Source: Xylanibacter caecicola (GTDB lineage Bacteria; Bacteroidota; Bacteroidia; Bacteroidales; Bacteroidaceae). Taken from it: 39,151 bases of DNA. The position numbers were made by a program, and so were the translations under genes. The notes beneath the pieces were generated by a model. It ran no database searches. It saw nothing but the letters and a program-made list of their open reading frames with translations, and was not told the origin of the DNA. The DNA lies in contig NZ_JABKKJ010000023.1 of NCBI RefSeq assembly GCF_013166515.1, forward strand, positions 1-39,151, read 5' to 3'. How positions within the stretch are numbered: position 1 is the stretch's first letter; each line of letters begins with the position of its first letter. Of the stretch, positions 1-9,100 are shown in pieces.

Positions 1-2
1 AC

Positions 3-119
3 AACTATATCAAGAAAGTGGGAAAGAAATTGAACCTCAGACCGAGAAAGAAACTAAATTTCTCAACCCCGAAAGAAGAATTCTTCAAACAAATCATTAA
101 TTTTGCACTTGCCAGTTGA
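3..119 (+). CDS. IS30-family transposase, C-terminal end (cut by window edge)
   Basis: An open frame runs in from the left edge and stops at TGA 117-119, giving 38 residues. They contain RPRKKLNFSTPKEEFFKQ, which matches the usual C-terminal signature of IS30-family transposases (RPRK-LGF-TP-E-FF). Catalytic residues lie outside the window, so whether the enzyme is intact cannot be judged. No terminal inverted repeat was recognised between this stop and the rpmE promoter. Confidence 0.75.
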   Translation, partial: NYIKKVGKKLNLRPRKKLNFSTPKEEFFKQIINFALAS

Positions 120-170
120 AACTACCGACATATCTCAAGACATCGCATCTGTACGAAAAAAGAATAAATA

Positions 171-202
171 TTTGGATTATATAATATTTATTATTACCTT
201 TG
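171..202 (+). promoter_or_regulatory. Promoter of rpmE (Bacteroidota -33/-7 type)
   Basis: TTTG at 171-174 and TACCTTTG at 195-202 are separated by 20 bp, fitting the Bacteroidota primary sigma consensus TTTG-N19-21-TAnnTTTG. It predicts a start of transcription near 209 and a leader of about 50 nt. Confidence 0.8.
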
Positions 203-261
203 CAGCCCGTAAAGTGTTATCACGACAAGATTTTAATTAACAATATCAATATAACAACAAA

Positions 262-516
262 ATGAAAAAAGGTATTCATCCAGAAAACTATCGCCCCGTC
301 GTATTCAAGGATATGTCCAACGGCGATATGTTCCTTACAAAGTCTACATGCAAGACAAACGATACAGTAGAATTTGAAGGAGAGACTTATCCTGTAGTGA
401 AGATTGAAATCTCAAGCACCTCTCACCCGTTCTATACAGGCAAGAGCAAGCTCGTGGACACGGCAGGTCGTGTGGACAAGTTCATGAGCCGCTACGGAAA
501 AGCTGCGAAGAAATAA
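262..516 (+). CDS. rpmE2: 50S ribosomal protein L31, type B
   Basis: This 84-residue basic protein is a component of the large ribosomal subunit. It begins [17 protein letters not shown] and carries [10 protein letters not shown] and the C-terminal [13 protein letters not shown] block, all typical of L31. It lacks the CxxC zinc-binding pairs of the type A protein, which makes it the zinc-free type B (YkgM/RpmE2) form. Length is normal. It is transcribed alone, from the promoter at 171-202 to the hairpin at 552-604. In many bacteria the type B form replaces the zinc form under zinc limitation; in Bacteroidota it is commonly the only L31, so no zinc control is implied. Assignment is firm. Confidence 0.96.
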   Translation: MKKGIHPENYRPVVFKDMSNGDMFLTKSTCKTNDTVEFEGETYPVVKIEISSTSHPFYTGKSKLVDTAGRVDKFMSRYGKAAKK

Positions 517-551
517 TATATATACATATATATTCGAGAACAAAGAAAAGG

Positions 552-604
552 AAGTGTGTTCCTGCGTAGTTGCATATTCGCAAGGACACACTTTGTTTTT
601 GTCT
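552..604 (+). terminator. Rho-independent terminator after rpmE2
   Basis: The arms AAGTGTGTTCCTGCG and CGCAAGGACACACTT pair with one small mismatch around a loop of about 12 nt and are followed by a T-rich run (TGTTTTTGTCTTT). Confidence 0.8.
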
Positions 605-633
605 TTAATACAAACATCTGACTCTGAAAAACA

Positions 634-1566
634 ATGAAAGAACTAAGATTTTTACTGTACATTCTCTTCATGGCACTCACCGTGGTGTCATGTGGCGGAG
701 GTGACGATGATGACGAAGGCAGCGGCGGCACACCCGACACGCCGAGTGCAAACGTGAACAAGAACACCGTGACGACGACAAACGCCGTGACACGTCTCGA
801 GTTTCCGCGTGTAAAAGGCGGAAGAAACCGGATACTGGTATACCGCACAGGCGACAAATACGGGATAAACTACTGTGTGGAATGGGATGCGGACAAGAAG
901 TCGCAACGCTGGTCGTGCTATCAGATGTACCAGGGTTGGAGTGGCAATGCGGGAAGGTATGATCCTCAAACAAATCCGGGGAATCATCCTAATGAACGCC
1001 AGTATCCATACGACCCCAACCTGCCTGCATCGGAACGTTGGGAAGAAGATTATTTCTATGGTTCCTATTTCAATGGCGCAAGATTTGACCACGGACACAT
1101 ATGCCCGTCTGCCGACCGCCAATATTCAAAGGAGGCGAACTATCAGACGTTCTACATGACAAACATGCAGCCTCAGTACAACAAGTTCAACGCCAAGCTT
1201 TGGGCGGAAATGGAGGCGAGAGTGCGCAAGTGGACGCCTACGGCAAAGGGAGATACCCTGTTTGTATGCAAGGGCGGAACAATAGACAGCGAAGAGAACA
1301 TACTGACACGTATACAGGGAAAGCTCATTGTCCCAAAGTATTTCTACATGGCGCTGCTTCTCAAGATCAAAGGACAGTACCGTGCCATAGCCTTCTGGGC
1401 GGAGAACGAGAACAGGGACAGGGGTAACGAAAGCCTCAGACAGTTTGCAATAAGCATAGACGAGCTGGAACGCCGCACGGACATAGACTTCTTCTGCAAC
1501 TTGCCCGACGACATTGAAAACAGGGTTGAAAGCTCGTACAATACGAGTGTGTGGGGGCTGAAATAA
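634..1566 (+). CDS. Secreted DNA/RNA non-specific endonuclease, lipoprotein
   Basis: This 310-residue protein is a member of the NucA/endonuclease G family, metal-dependent enzymes that cut DNA and RNA without sequence preference. Residues 1-20 form a lipoprotein signal ending in the lipobox VVSC, followed by an acidic, glycine-rich linker (GGGDDDDEGSGG), so the enzyme is probably anchored in the outer membrane or periplasm. The catalytic block FDHGHICPSADR lies at 151-162. His155 matches the general base of the family DRGH motif, with Arg replaced by His as in many Bacteroidota relatives. Asn177 and Asn184 in TNMQPQYNKFN fit the metal-binding Asn region. It stands alone; a likely role is nutrient scavenging or DNA degradation. 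Confidence 0.9.
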   Translation: MKELRFLLYILFMALTVVSCGGGDDDDEGSGGTPDTPSANVNKNTVTTTNAVTRLEFPRVKGGRNRILVYRTGDKYGINYCVEWDADKKSQRWSCYQMYQGWSGNAGRYDPQTNPGNHPNERQYPYDPNLPASERWEEDYFYGSYFNGARFDHGHICPSADRQYSKEANYQTFYMTNMQPQYNKFNAKLWAEMEARVRKWTPTAKGDTLFVCKGGTIDSEENILTRIQGKLIVPKYFYMALLLKIKGQYRAIAFWAENENRDRGNESLRQFAISIDELERRTDIDFFCNLPDDIENRVESSYNTSVWGLK

Positions 1567-1640
1567 TTTATAATTGATAATGGATAATTGATAATGAAAG
1601 TATATGGTCATTATCAATTATCCATTATCAATTATAAATT
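1565..1640. terminator. Perfect 32-bp inverted repeat between convergent genes
   Basis: Arms 1565-1596 and 1609-1640 are perfect reverse complements around a 12-nt loop. They overlap the nuclease stop codon and are built from repeats of ATTGATAATGGATA type. The position between convergent genes fits a bidirectional terminator, although the sequence is AT-rich and lacks a classic T-run. Similar AT-rich modules recur near 4.2, 5.7 and 6.1 kb. Confidence 0.7.
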
Positions 1641-1647
1641 ACACAAT

Positions 1648-1713
1648 AACCCTATGGGTTACGGTGCATAAAGCATAGCTTTACGGTGTCTAAAGCATAG
1701 GTTTATGGAATTT
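1648..1713. repeat. Three-unit palindromic array, 22-bp period
   Basis: Units begin at 1648, 1670 and 1692. Their 13-bp palindromic cores are AACCC-TAT-GGGTT, AAAGC-ATA-GCTTT and AAAGC-ATA-GGTTT, joined by 9-bp spacers resembling ACGGTGCAT. Core sequence differs between units 1 and 2 while pairing is kept. The array runs into the 3' end of the lipoprotein gene on the minus strand and encodes its last residues. Confidence 0.8.
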
Positions 1714-2250
1714 GCGTACCGGTCTGTCACCGTCCTTGAACGAAACGCCCTTTGACTTCATCTTTGCATTCTGCTTTGCTCCGTACCAATCCCAGCCCCA
1801 CTCATAATCGTTCCAATTGGGCGAAGACACATGTGTCAGACGGAAATCGACATTGTTATCACCATCATATATGGTTCCGGAGAAATATCTGTCACTCAAG
1901 CTGTAGTCGTGTATTTCTACATAACTTCCTTCTTCCCGGAACCACACCCTTATGACACCGTTACTTACCTGCCAGTCTATATGGTTGGCAATATAGTCCC
2001 ACGGCGCACGGCTGTAGTGGTCTACCCAATATCCGTTTCCCGACGAATAGGTGTACGGGTCGCGCAGGAAACAGATTTCCGAATAGGTGGACTGATATTC
2101 GTATCCGTCATAAGCACAGGATACATACATGTTGCCCCTCCAAGTCCCTTCAAGCGTGTATGCTATCTCGTCATCCTCGTCACAACTTACAAACGTGAAC
2201 GACAGGAGAGCCACAAGCATAAACGTACAAAAACGTGTAATCTTTTTCAT
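1690..2250 (-). CDS. Lipoprotein of unknown function
   Basis: This 186-residue protein starts at MKKITRFC and carries a lipoprotein signal ending FTFVSC, followed by an acidic DEDDE stretch typical of surface-exposed lipoproteins in Bacteroidota. The mature part contains LEGTWRGNMYVSCAYDG and DYSLSDRYFSGTIYDGDNN, a pattern resembling small lipocalin-like or META-like beta-barrel lipoproteins. That is only a resemblance. An in-frame extension to 2292 is unlikely because it would overlap the -7 element at 2290-2297. The last residues (HKPML) are encoded by the 22-bp-period array, so the native C-terminus may have been altered by the repeat. Confidence 0.8.
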   Translation of the reverse strand: MKKITRFCTFMLVALLSFTFVSCDEDDEIAYTLEGTWRGNMYVSCAYDGYEYQSTYSEICFLRDPYTYSSGNGYWVDHYSRAPWDYIANHIDWQVSNGVIRVWFREEGSYVEIHDYSLSDRYFSGTIYDGDNNVDFRLTHVSSPNWNDYEWGWDWYGAKQNAKMKSKGVSFKDGDRPVRKFHKPML

Positions 2251-2289
2251 AATCATCATGTGTTTATTTGTTATTGTTATTTCCTGTTG

Positions 2290-2297
2290 CAAAAGTA
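2290..2297 (-). promoter_or_regulatory. -7 element upstream of the lipoprotein gene
   Basis: On the minus strand this reads TACTTTTG, matching TAnnTTTG, about 40 bp before the chosen start at 2250. No clear -33 TTG is present. Confidence 0.5.
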
Positions 2298-2623
2298 ACG
2301 TTTTTCTGTTTAACCAGAAAATGTAAAATCCATATTGTTTGGTAGGGATTTTCCTATGTATATTAAGTTTAAGGTTTCAGTTTTTGAGGTTTTGAGATGA
2401 AGAATGAAAAATATAACAATAAAACGACTGCATCAGCCTTGTTCCCTGTGCTCTCACAATCTAAAACAATTTTCACCTTAAAACCTCAAAAAACCTAACA
2501 AAACATAATAAAGTAATGGTTTGCAATGATAAATGATAATTTTCTTATACCTTTGTAAGAAATAACGGATTTGATATAGCAGCATAAAACATATTAAAAA
2601 CAACCATATTAACAAATGATGAT
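2298..2623. other. Gap between divergent genes
   Basis: This is an AT-rich gap with no convincing gene. It holds a 13-bp inverted repeat (TTTTTGAGGTTTT at 2381-2393 and its complement at 2480-2492), spaced by 86 bp, and the -7 element of the peroxidase gene at 2548-2555. The role of the inverted repeat is unknown. Confidence 0.6.
2548..2555 (+). promoter_or_regulatory. -7 element of the glutathione peroxidase gene
   Basis: TACCTTTG matches the Bacteroidota -7 consensus 69 bp before the start codon. The nearest TTTG (2520-2523) lies 24 bp upstream, longer than the usual 19-21 bp. Confidence 0.55.
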
Positions 2624-3181
2624 ATGAAAACTATTTACGACTACACGGTAAAGGACAGAAAAGGCAGCCCCATATCTCTGAGGGCTTTTGCCAACGAGGT
2701 TGTGCTGATTGTAAACACAGCCACGAAATGCGGGTTCACACCGCAGTATGAAGAACTGGAAAAACTTTATGAGACATATCACAGTCGCGGTTTCGACATT
2801 CTCGACTTTCCGTGCAACCAGTTCGGGCAGCAGGCTCCCGGCACCGACGAGTCGATACACAGCTTCTGCAAGCTGACATACGGCACACAGTTCCCGCGTT
2901 TCAAGAAACTGAAGGTGAACGGTGATGATGCCGACCCGCTTTACAAGTTCCTTACAAGTCAGAAGGGATTTGCCGGCTGGGACATGTCACACCCTATAGC
3001 ACCGGTGCTTGACGACATACTGTCGAAAGAGGATCCCGACTATAAAGAGAAACCGAGCATAAAGTGGAACTTCACCAAGTTTCTCATCAACAAGAAAGGA
3101 CAGGTGGTAGCACGTTTCGAGCCTACGGAGAAGATAGAGAACATTGCAAAGAGGATAGAAGAGCTCCTGGAAGAGCTATAG
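2624..3181 (+). CDS. Glutathione peroxidase family protein (thioredoxin-type)
   Basis: This 185-residue thioredoxin-fold protein would reduce hydrogen peroxide and organic hydroperoxides. The peroxidatic cysteine is Cys36 in NTATKCGFT, the Gln of the active site lies in NQFGQQ (65-70), and Trp148-Asn149 in KWNF completes the Cys-Gln-Trp-Asn set. Cys82 (SFCK) is placed like the resolving cysteine of thioredoxin-dependent members. There is no signal peptide, so it acts in the cytoplasm. Thioredoxin reductase follows 80 bp downstream on the same strand, which fits a thioredoxin-fed peroxidase rather than a glutathione user. Family assignment is firm; the electron donor is inferred. Confidence 0.93.
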   Translation: MKTIYDYTVKDRKGSPISLRAFANEVVLIVNTATKCGFTPQYEELEKLYETYHSRGFDILDFPCNQFGQQAPGTDESIHSFCKLTYGTQFPRFKKLKVNGDDADPLYKFLTSQKGFAGWDMSHPIAPVLDDILSKEDPDYKEKPSIKWNFTKFLINKKGQVVARFEPTEKIENIAKRIEELLEEL

Positions 3182-3184
3182 AGA

Positions 3185-3236
3185 CTATAGACTATAGTTG
3201 CTATAGATGCTATAGATGCTATAGAGCCTATAGAAG
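3185..3236 (+). repeat. CTATAG tandem repeat, 9-bp period
   Basis: The palindrome CTATAG occurs at 3185, 3192, 3201, 3210, 3219 and 3228. The last five are spaced exactly 9 bp apart (CTATAGATG-type units). The array fills most of the gap between the peroxidase and trxB. Function is unknown; such short repeats can vary in number by slippage. Confidence 0.75.
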
Positions 3237-3261
3237 CTAAAACCTACAATCAACAAAAAAA

Positions 3262-4200
3262 ATGGAACAGAGAGAACACGTGCGCTGCCTCATCGTGGGC
3301 AGCGGTCCCGCCGGATATACGGCGGCAATATATGCGTCGCGCGCAAACCTGCAACCCGTTGAATACTGCGGCATGCAACCCGGAGGGCAGCTCACACAGA
3401 CCACAACGGTGGAGAACTTCCCCGGATATCCCAATGGAGTGGACGGAAACCAGATGATGATGGAGATGCGTCAGCAGGCAGAGGCGTTCGGAGTTGACCT
3501 GCGTGACGGGGTTATCGTAAAGGCCGACCTGAGCAAGGCGCCATACGTGCTGACCACCGACAGCGGCAAAGAAATAGAGGCAGACACGGTGATAATAGCC
3601 ACAGGTGCGTCTGCCAAGTATCTCGGACTGGAAGACGAGAAGAAATACAACGGCATGGGCGTATCGGCATGTGCCACATGCGACGGTTTCTTCTACCGCA
3701 AAAAGACCGTTGCCGTGGTTGGCGGCGGCGACACAGCATGTGAAGATGCACTGTATCTGTCCGAACTTGCAGAGAAAGTGTATATGATCGTACGCAAGCC
3801 TTTCCTGCGCGCGTCGGACGTAATGCAGAAACGCGTAAAGGAAAAGGAGAACATAGAGATATTGTTCGAGCACAACACGTTGGGACTGTTCGGCGAGAAC
3901 GGCGTGGAGGGTGCCCGTCTGATACGCCGCAAGGGCGAGGCCGACGAGGCTGAGGTGGAAATAAAGATTGACGGTTTCTTCCTTGCCATAGGTCACACGC
4001 CCAACTCCGGAGTGTTCAGCGAGTGGCTCGACACCGACGAGACGGGATACATAAAGACCGTTCCGGGCACACCGCTTACAAACATACCGGGAGTGTTCGC
4101 CGCAGGCGACGTTGCCGACCCACGTTACCGTCAGGCAATAACAGCAGCGGGAAGCGGATGCAAGGCGGCGATAGAGGCGGAAAGATTTTTGAATAATTAA
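3262..4200 (+). CDS. trxB: Thioredoxin reductase
   Basis: This 312-residue flavoprotein passes electrons from NADPH through FAD to thioredoxin in the cytoplasm. The FAD-binding loop is VGSGPAGYT at 12-20, the redox-active pair is Cys137-Ala-Thr-Cys140 followed by DGFF, and the NADPH loop is VVGGGDTA at 152-159. The C-terminal FAD motif GVFAAGDVAD is present. Length matches the low-molecular-weight class. It lies downstream of the thioredoxin-type peroxidase and may share its transcript, since no separate TAnnTTTG promoter is seen in the 80-bp gap. Confidence 0.96.
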   Translation: MEQREHVRCLIVGSGPAGYTAAIYASRANLQPVEYCGMQPGGQLTQTTTVENFPGYPNGVDGNQMMMEMRQQAEAFGVDLRDGVIVKADLSKAPYVLTTDSGKEIEADTVIIATGASAKYLGLEDEKKYNGMGVSACATCDGFFYRKKTVAVVGGGDTACEDALYLSELAEKVYMIVRKPFLRASDVMQKRVKEKENIEILFEHNTLGLFGENGVEGARLIRRKGEADEAEVEIKIDGFFLAIGHTPNSGVFSEWLDTDETGYIKTVPGTPLTNIPGVFAAGDVADPRYRQAITAAGSGCKAAIEAERFLNN

Positions 4201-4277
4201 GAATTGGTAATTTATAATTTATAATTACAGCGCAGCGAGAACAATTCGTAATTCGTAATTCCAAATTCGTCACTCAA
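4197..4277. repeat. AT-rich intergenic repeat module
   Basis: The gap between trxB and trpB holds an imperfect inverted repeat of AATTTATAATTTATAATTA type around GCGCAGCGAGAACAATT (4230-4246). That 17-bp core recurs exactly at 6093-6109. The stretch around 4255-4275 recurs in reverse complement near 5668-5690. Confidence 0.7.
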
Positions 4278-4279
4278 AA

Positions 4280-5641
4280 ATGATAAAACAAAAGAAATTC
4301 ATACTACAGGAAAACGAACTTCCCACACAATGGTATAACATACAGGCGGACATGGTAAACAAACCCATGCCGCCACTGAATCCTGCAACAAGAAAACCGC
4401 TTAAGGCGGAAGACATGTACCCCATATTCTGCGAGGAGTGTTGCCGTCAGGAAATGGACCAGGAACATGCGTGGATAGACATACCCGATGAGGTGCAGGA
4501 GCGTTACAGATATTATCGCTCCACACCGCTTGTGCGTGCATACGCCCTCGAAAAAGCCCTTGACACCCCTGCACACATCTACTTTAAGAACGAGAGCGCC
4601 ACTCCGCTGGGCAGTCACAAGATAAACTCAGCCATACCGCAGTGTTACTACTGCAAGAGGGAAGGCGTCACAAACGTAACGACAGAGACAGGTGCCGGGC
4701 AGTGGGGAACGGCGTTGAGCTATGCCGCAAAGACCTTCGGACTGGAAGCTGCCGTTTATCAGGTTAAGATAACACTCAACCAGAAGCCCTACCGCAGTAT
4801 ACTGATGCGCACGTTCGGAGCACAGGTCACAGGGTCGCCGTCGATGTCCACACGTGCGGGCAAGGACATCATCACGCGCGACCCGTCGCACCAAGGCTCG
4901 CTGGGCACTGCCATATCCGAGGCGATAGAGCTGGCAACGACAACACCTAACTGCAAATACACTCTTGGCTCTGTGCTGAACCACGTAACGCTGCATCAGA
5001 CCGTCATCGGACTGGAAGCCGAGAAACAGATGGAAATGGCGGGAGAATATCCGGACATCGTTATAGGATGTTTCGGCGGAGGGTCTAACTTCGGTGGTAT
5101 CGCATTCCCGTTCATGCGCCACAACATACTGGAAGGAAAAACAACGGAGTTTATCGCAGCCGAACCGGAAAGCTGTCCGAAACTTACACGCGGAGTGTTC
5201 AAATACGACTTCGGCGACGAGGCGGGATACACACCGCTGCTGCCTATGTTCACACTCGGACACGAATTCAGACCGGCAAACATACATGCCGGCGGACTGC
5301 GCTATCACGGCGCGGGCGTAATAGTGTCGCAACTGCTTAAAGACAACATGATGCACGGCGTTGACATTCCGCAGTTGGAGTCGTTCGATGCCGGCATGAT
5401 ATTCGCACGTACCGAAGGCATTGTCCCCGCCCCCGAAAGCTGTCACGCCATAGCGGCAGCCATACGCGAGGCCGAAAAGTGCAAGGAGAGCGGTGAGGAA
5501 AAGGTAATACTATTCAATCTCAGCGGACACGGTCTCATCGACATGCCGTCGTACAGCCAATATCTTAACGGCGACCTTATCAACTTCAAGGTTTCAGACG
5601 AAGACATAACGAGGTTTACCAAGGATATACCGGAAGTCTGA
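4280..5641 (+). CDS. trpB: Tryptophan synthase beta chain, TrpB2 type
   Basis: This 453-residue pyridoxal-phosphate enzyme joins indole and serine to form tryptophan. The PLP lysine is Lys114 in LGSHKINSA, ETGAGQWG follows at 136-143, and the glycine-rich phosphate loop CFGGGSNFGG lies near 265-274. Length (about 450 against about 400 for TrpB1) and the N-terminal extension through RPSTPLVRA-like STPLVRAYALEKAL identify the TrpB2 subfamily. TrpB2 proteins often stand apart from trpA and are thought to salvage indole without forming the alpha-beta channel complex. No trpA lies in the window, which fits. Both flanks are repeat modules. Confidence 0.95.
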   Translation: MIKQKKFILQENELPTQWYNIQADMVNKPMPPLNPATRKPLKAEDMYPIFCEECCRQEMDQEHAWIDIPDEVQERYRYYRSTPLVRAYALEKALDTPAHIYFKNESATPLGSHKINSAIPQCYYCKREGVTNVTTETGAGQWGTALSYAAKTFGLEAAVYQVKITLNQKPYRSILMRTFGAQVTGSPSMSTRAGKDIITRDPSHQGSLGTAISEAIELATTTPNCKYTLGSVLNHVTLHQTVIGLEAEKQMEMAGEYPDIVIGCFGGGSNFGGIAFPFMRHNILEGKTTEFIAAEPESCPKLTRGVFKYDFGDEAGYTPLLPMFTLGHEFRPANIHAGGLRYHGAGVIVSQLLKDNMMHGVDIPQLESFDAGMIFARTEGIVPAPESCHAIAAAIREAEKCKESGEEKVILFNLSGHGLIDMPSYSQYLNGDLINFKVSDEDITRFTKDIPEV

Positions 5642-5740
5642 GAAATTAAGAGTTAAGAATTAAGAATTTGGAATTACGAGTGACGAAACAAAGTTCGGCG
5701 GCCGTAGGGAAAGCCAATTATAAATTATTAATTATAAATT
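5642..5740. repeat. AT-rich intergenic repeat module
   Basis: It contains GTTCGGCGGCCGTAGGGA-type sequence at 5688-5716 whose reverse complement recurs at 6109-6137 with 2 mismatches in 29 bp, then AATTATAAATTATTAATTAT. The two copies flank the small gene at 5743-6066 in inverted orientation. Confidence 0.7.
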
Positions 5741-5742
5741 GT

Positions 5743-6066
5743 TTGAAGGTTATAAAGTGCAGATTAGTTCCCAAGGATATATGTGTCAACCTGTTCGGAC
5801 TGTTGCTCGCGCGAGACACCGGATGGATAGACATCCATGTCATGAACCATGAACGCATACATACGCTGCAGCAACGCGAACTGCTGTTCGTTCCTTTTTA
5901 TATCATATACATAGCCGAATGGCTGTTGCGATTCGCACGTCACCGCAACAGCCACGAGGCATATATGGAAATATCATTTGAGAAAGAAGCATACGCCCAC
6001 GGGCACGACCTTACATATCCTGCAAGGCGCAGACACTTCGCACAATGGAGAAATAATAATTTATAA
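5743..6066 (+). CDS. Small conserved protein with NHERIH motif
   Basis: The conserved part spans 107 residues: RLVPKDICVNLFG, then NHERIHTLQQRELLFVPFYIIYIAEWLLR, then AYMEISFEKEAYAH. This matches a family of small Bacteroidota proteins with an HExxH-like motif, a hydrophobic segment and a second conserved FE-EAY block, suggestive of a membrane-associated metalloprotease-like fold; activity is unproven. There is no ATG in frame. Candidate starts are TTG 5743 (chosen), GTG 5680 and TTG 5668. Residues read from 5668 to 5742 come entirely from the intergenic repeat, so the longer form is probably not native. Confidence 0.7.
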   Translation: MKVIKCRLVPKDICVNLFGLLLARDTGWIDIHVMNHERIHTLQQRELLFVPFYIIYIAEWLLRFARHRNSHEAYMEISFEKEAYAHGHDLTYPARRRHFAQWRNNNL

Positions 6067-6183
6067 TTAATAATGAATAATTTATAATTAACGCGCAGCG
6101 AGAACAATTGGCTTTCCCTACGGTCGCCGAACGTTGTTTCCAAACTTGCTGCGCCCCAATTATAAATTGTAAATTGTAAATTA
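6055..6183. repeat. AT-rich intergenic repeat module between convergent genes
   Basis: It combines AATTTATAATTA-type stretches at both ends, the exact 17-bp core GCGCAGCGAGAACAATT (6093-6109) and an inverted copy (6109-6137) of the block at 5688-5716. It separates the small gene from mfd and may serve as a bidirectional terminator. Confidence 0.7.
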
Positions 6184-9100
6184 TTAATTACTTATATTCC
6201 GTAGAACCTCCACAGCCTGCCCAACGGTTTCCACATTGGAAACCACCATGGACCTTTTTCCCTTAATCTCCTTAAGGCTGCAACGACGTGTATTGGCGGC
6301 GACATAGTTTATTACATCGCCGAAAACACGGCTTTTGTAATACGGGCTCATGGCGTTCGACACAAACTGCATCTGCATGCGCCCCTGTTTCAGTATGATC
6401 TTCTCACAGCCTAGGTGTCTTCCCAGTCTGCGCAGCGGCACTATATTGAGAAGTTCAAGTCCCTCGTGCGGCATTTCACCGAAACGGTCGTTCATGTCCT
6501 GCTTGAACTTTTCAAGCTCTTCATCGTTCGATATGTTCTCAAGCTCACGGTACAGCATCATGCGCTCGCTGCTTCCCGGCACATAATTGTCGGGGAAGTA
6601 CATCTCCAGGTCGCTCTCAATGGCACAGTCTTCCACAAAATCATTGCCGGAGAGTTGTCTTCCGCCTTCAATCTCCTCGCCGTACATGTCGCCGAATTCA
6701 TCGTTTCTAAGTTCCGTCACTGCCTGGTTCAGTATCTTCTGATACGTCTCATATCCCAGATCTTCCATAAAACCACTCTGTTCCGCTCCGAGAAGGTTGC
6801 CGGCACCGCGTATGTCGAGGTCCTGCATGGACAGGTTGAAACCGCAGCCAAGTTCGGAGAACGTCTCAAGAGCCTCGAGACGGCGGCGCGCCTCCTGTGT
6901 AAGCCCTGCTTTAGGTGGTGACAGCAGATAACAAAAAGCCTTCTTGTTGCTGCGCCCTACCCTGCCGCGCATCTGATGAAGGGCGGACAGTCCGAAACGG
7001 TGGGCATCGTTTATTATTATGGTATTGGCATTGCTTATGTCCACGCCGTTCTCGACTATTGTCGTTGAGATGAGCACATCGTAGTCGTAGTTTATAAATC
7101 CCATTATCACCTTTTCAAGTTCTTCGGGTTTCATCTGCCCGTGACCTATGGCAACACGCGCATCGGGAATATATTTGTTTATAAGTGCCGCCAGCTCGGG
7201 CAGACGGCTTATACGGTCGTTGACAAAAAACACCTGTCCGTTGCGGCTCATCTCAAAGTTTATGGCATCGCATATCACACTCTTGTCAAACGTGTGCACC
7301 TCGGTGCATATGGGATAACGGTTGGGCGGAGGCGTCTGTATGATGCTCATGTCGCGTGCGCCCATAAGCGAGAACTGCAGCGTTCGGGGTATCGGCGTGG
7401 CGCTCATGGTGAGAGTGTCGACATTGGTCTTCATCTTCCTGAGTTTCTCTTTCGTTGCCACACCGAACTTCTGTTCCTCGTCTATTATGAGCAGTCCGAG
7501 GTCTTTGAACTTCACCGCCTTGCCGATGAGTTTGTGCGTACCGATTATGATGTCTATGCGCCCTGACTCAAGATCGGCAAGCACCTCCCTTGTTTTCTTT
7601 GCACTGCGAGCACGCGACAGATATTCCACACGCACGGGGAAGTTTTTCAGCCGTCCGGAAAATGTCTGATAGTGCTGATATGCAAGCACCGTTGTCGGCA
7701 CGAGCACCGCCACCTGCTTTGAGTCGCATGCCGCCTTGAATGCCGCACGCACCGCCACCTCGGTCTTGCCGAAGCCCACGTCGCCGCACACAAGACGGTC
7801 CATCGGGCGGCGACTCTCCATGTCAGCCTTGACATCGTTGGTTGCCTTAAGCTGGTCGGGAGTGTCCTCATAGAGAAAACCCGCTTCCAGTTCGTGCTGC
7901 ATGAACGTGTCCGCACTGTATGCAAATCCTTTCTCGTGTCGACGTGCGGCATATAGTTTTATAAGGTCGCGTGCAATATCCTTTATTCTCTTCTTTGTCT
8001 TCTCCTTCAGCCTGTCCCATGCTCCGGTGCCCAGAGTACTCAGCCGCGGCGGCGTCTCGCTGTCGCGCCGCTTGTATTTGGATATCTTGTAAAGCGAATG
8101 TATGCTCACATCCACCTTGTCGTTGTGCTGATATACTATGCGTATCATCTCCTGATAGCTGTTGCCTACGGGCACACGCACCAGTCCGGCAAACTTTCCT
8201 ATGCCGAAGTCTACGTGCACGATATAGTCGCCCGGCTCCATTTCCTGAAGTTCTTTCATCGTCAGCGCCATTTTTCCGCTGCGTGCCGCATCGGAACGCA
8301 GGCTGTATTTATGGAAACGGTCGAATATCTGATGATCGGTAAACAGGCACATGCACATGTCGTTGTCCACAAAACCGGCATGCAAGGCATTGTCCACGGG
8401 GGTGAAGTCTATGCGCGACGGACTGTCGTCGGCAATGCGACGTCTGCCGTCACCGCCGTCCGCCGTTGCTGCACGCTCGTCGAAAATGTCGCGCAGGCGC
8501 TGGTTCTGCTTGCGGCTGTCGGCAAGCACATACATACGGTATCCCCTCGACGTATAGTCTTCGAAAGCCCTGGTGAGCAGTTCGAAGTTCTTATGGAACA
8601 GCGGCTGTGCCTCTGTCGAGAACTTCAACACGGCATCCGCCGCGTCATCTGCCGTGCTTCCGAGGCTGACGTGGCGGAAACGGGCTGACGCACTGTCGAA
8701 TGCCGTGCCGCCCACAAGCATGTTCTCCGCCTTCATCTCACGCATTATCGTCTGCTGCTCCATTTCCGTGGCGCCTTCAAGACGCTCTGTCATTGCCTGC
8801 GAAGAAAAGCCCTCGCGATATATGCGCTCTATCACGTCGCGCACAAAGGCGGCGTCTTTCGTCACCAGCAGCGCATCGTCGGGAAGAAACTCGAGAAACG
8901 GCACTTTGTCACCGGCAAAAGAAGCAAGTTCGGGAACTATCTCGATGGCTTCGCGACGGTCCTTGGACAACTGGCTCTGCACCTCGAACGTGCGTATGGA
9001 GTCTATCTCGTCGCCGAAGAAGTCGATGCGGAAAGGATATTCGCTGCTGTATGAATAGACGTCGAATATGCTGCCGCGCACGGCAAACTGCCCCGGCTCG

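Noticed and set aside
1690..2292. Longer lipoprotein start at 2292
   Set aside because: It overlaps the -7 element at 2290-2297, and MKK at 2250 gives a normal lipoprotein signal.
4628..5446. Long minus-strand frame opposite trpB, and similar frames opposite mfd and the GH5 gene
   Set aside because: They are shadows of strongly conserved genes on the other strand.
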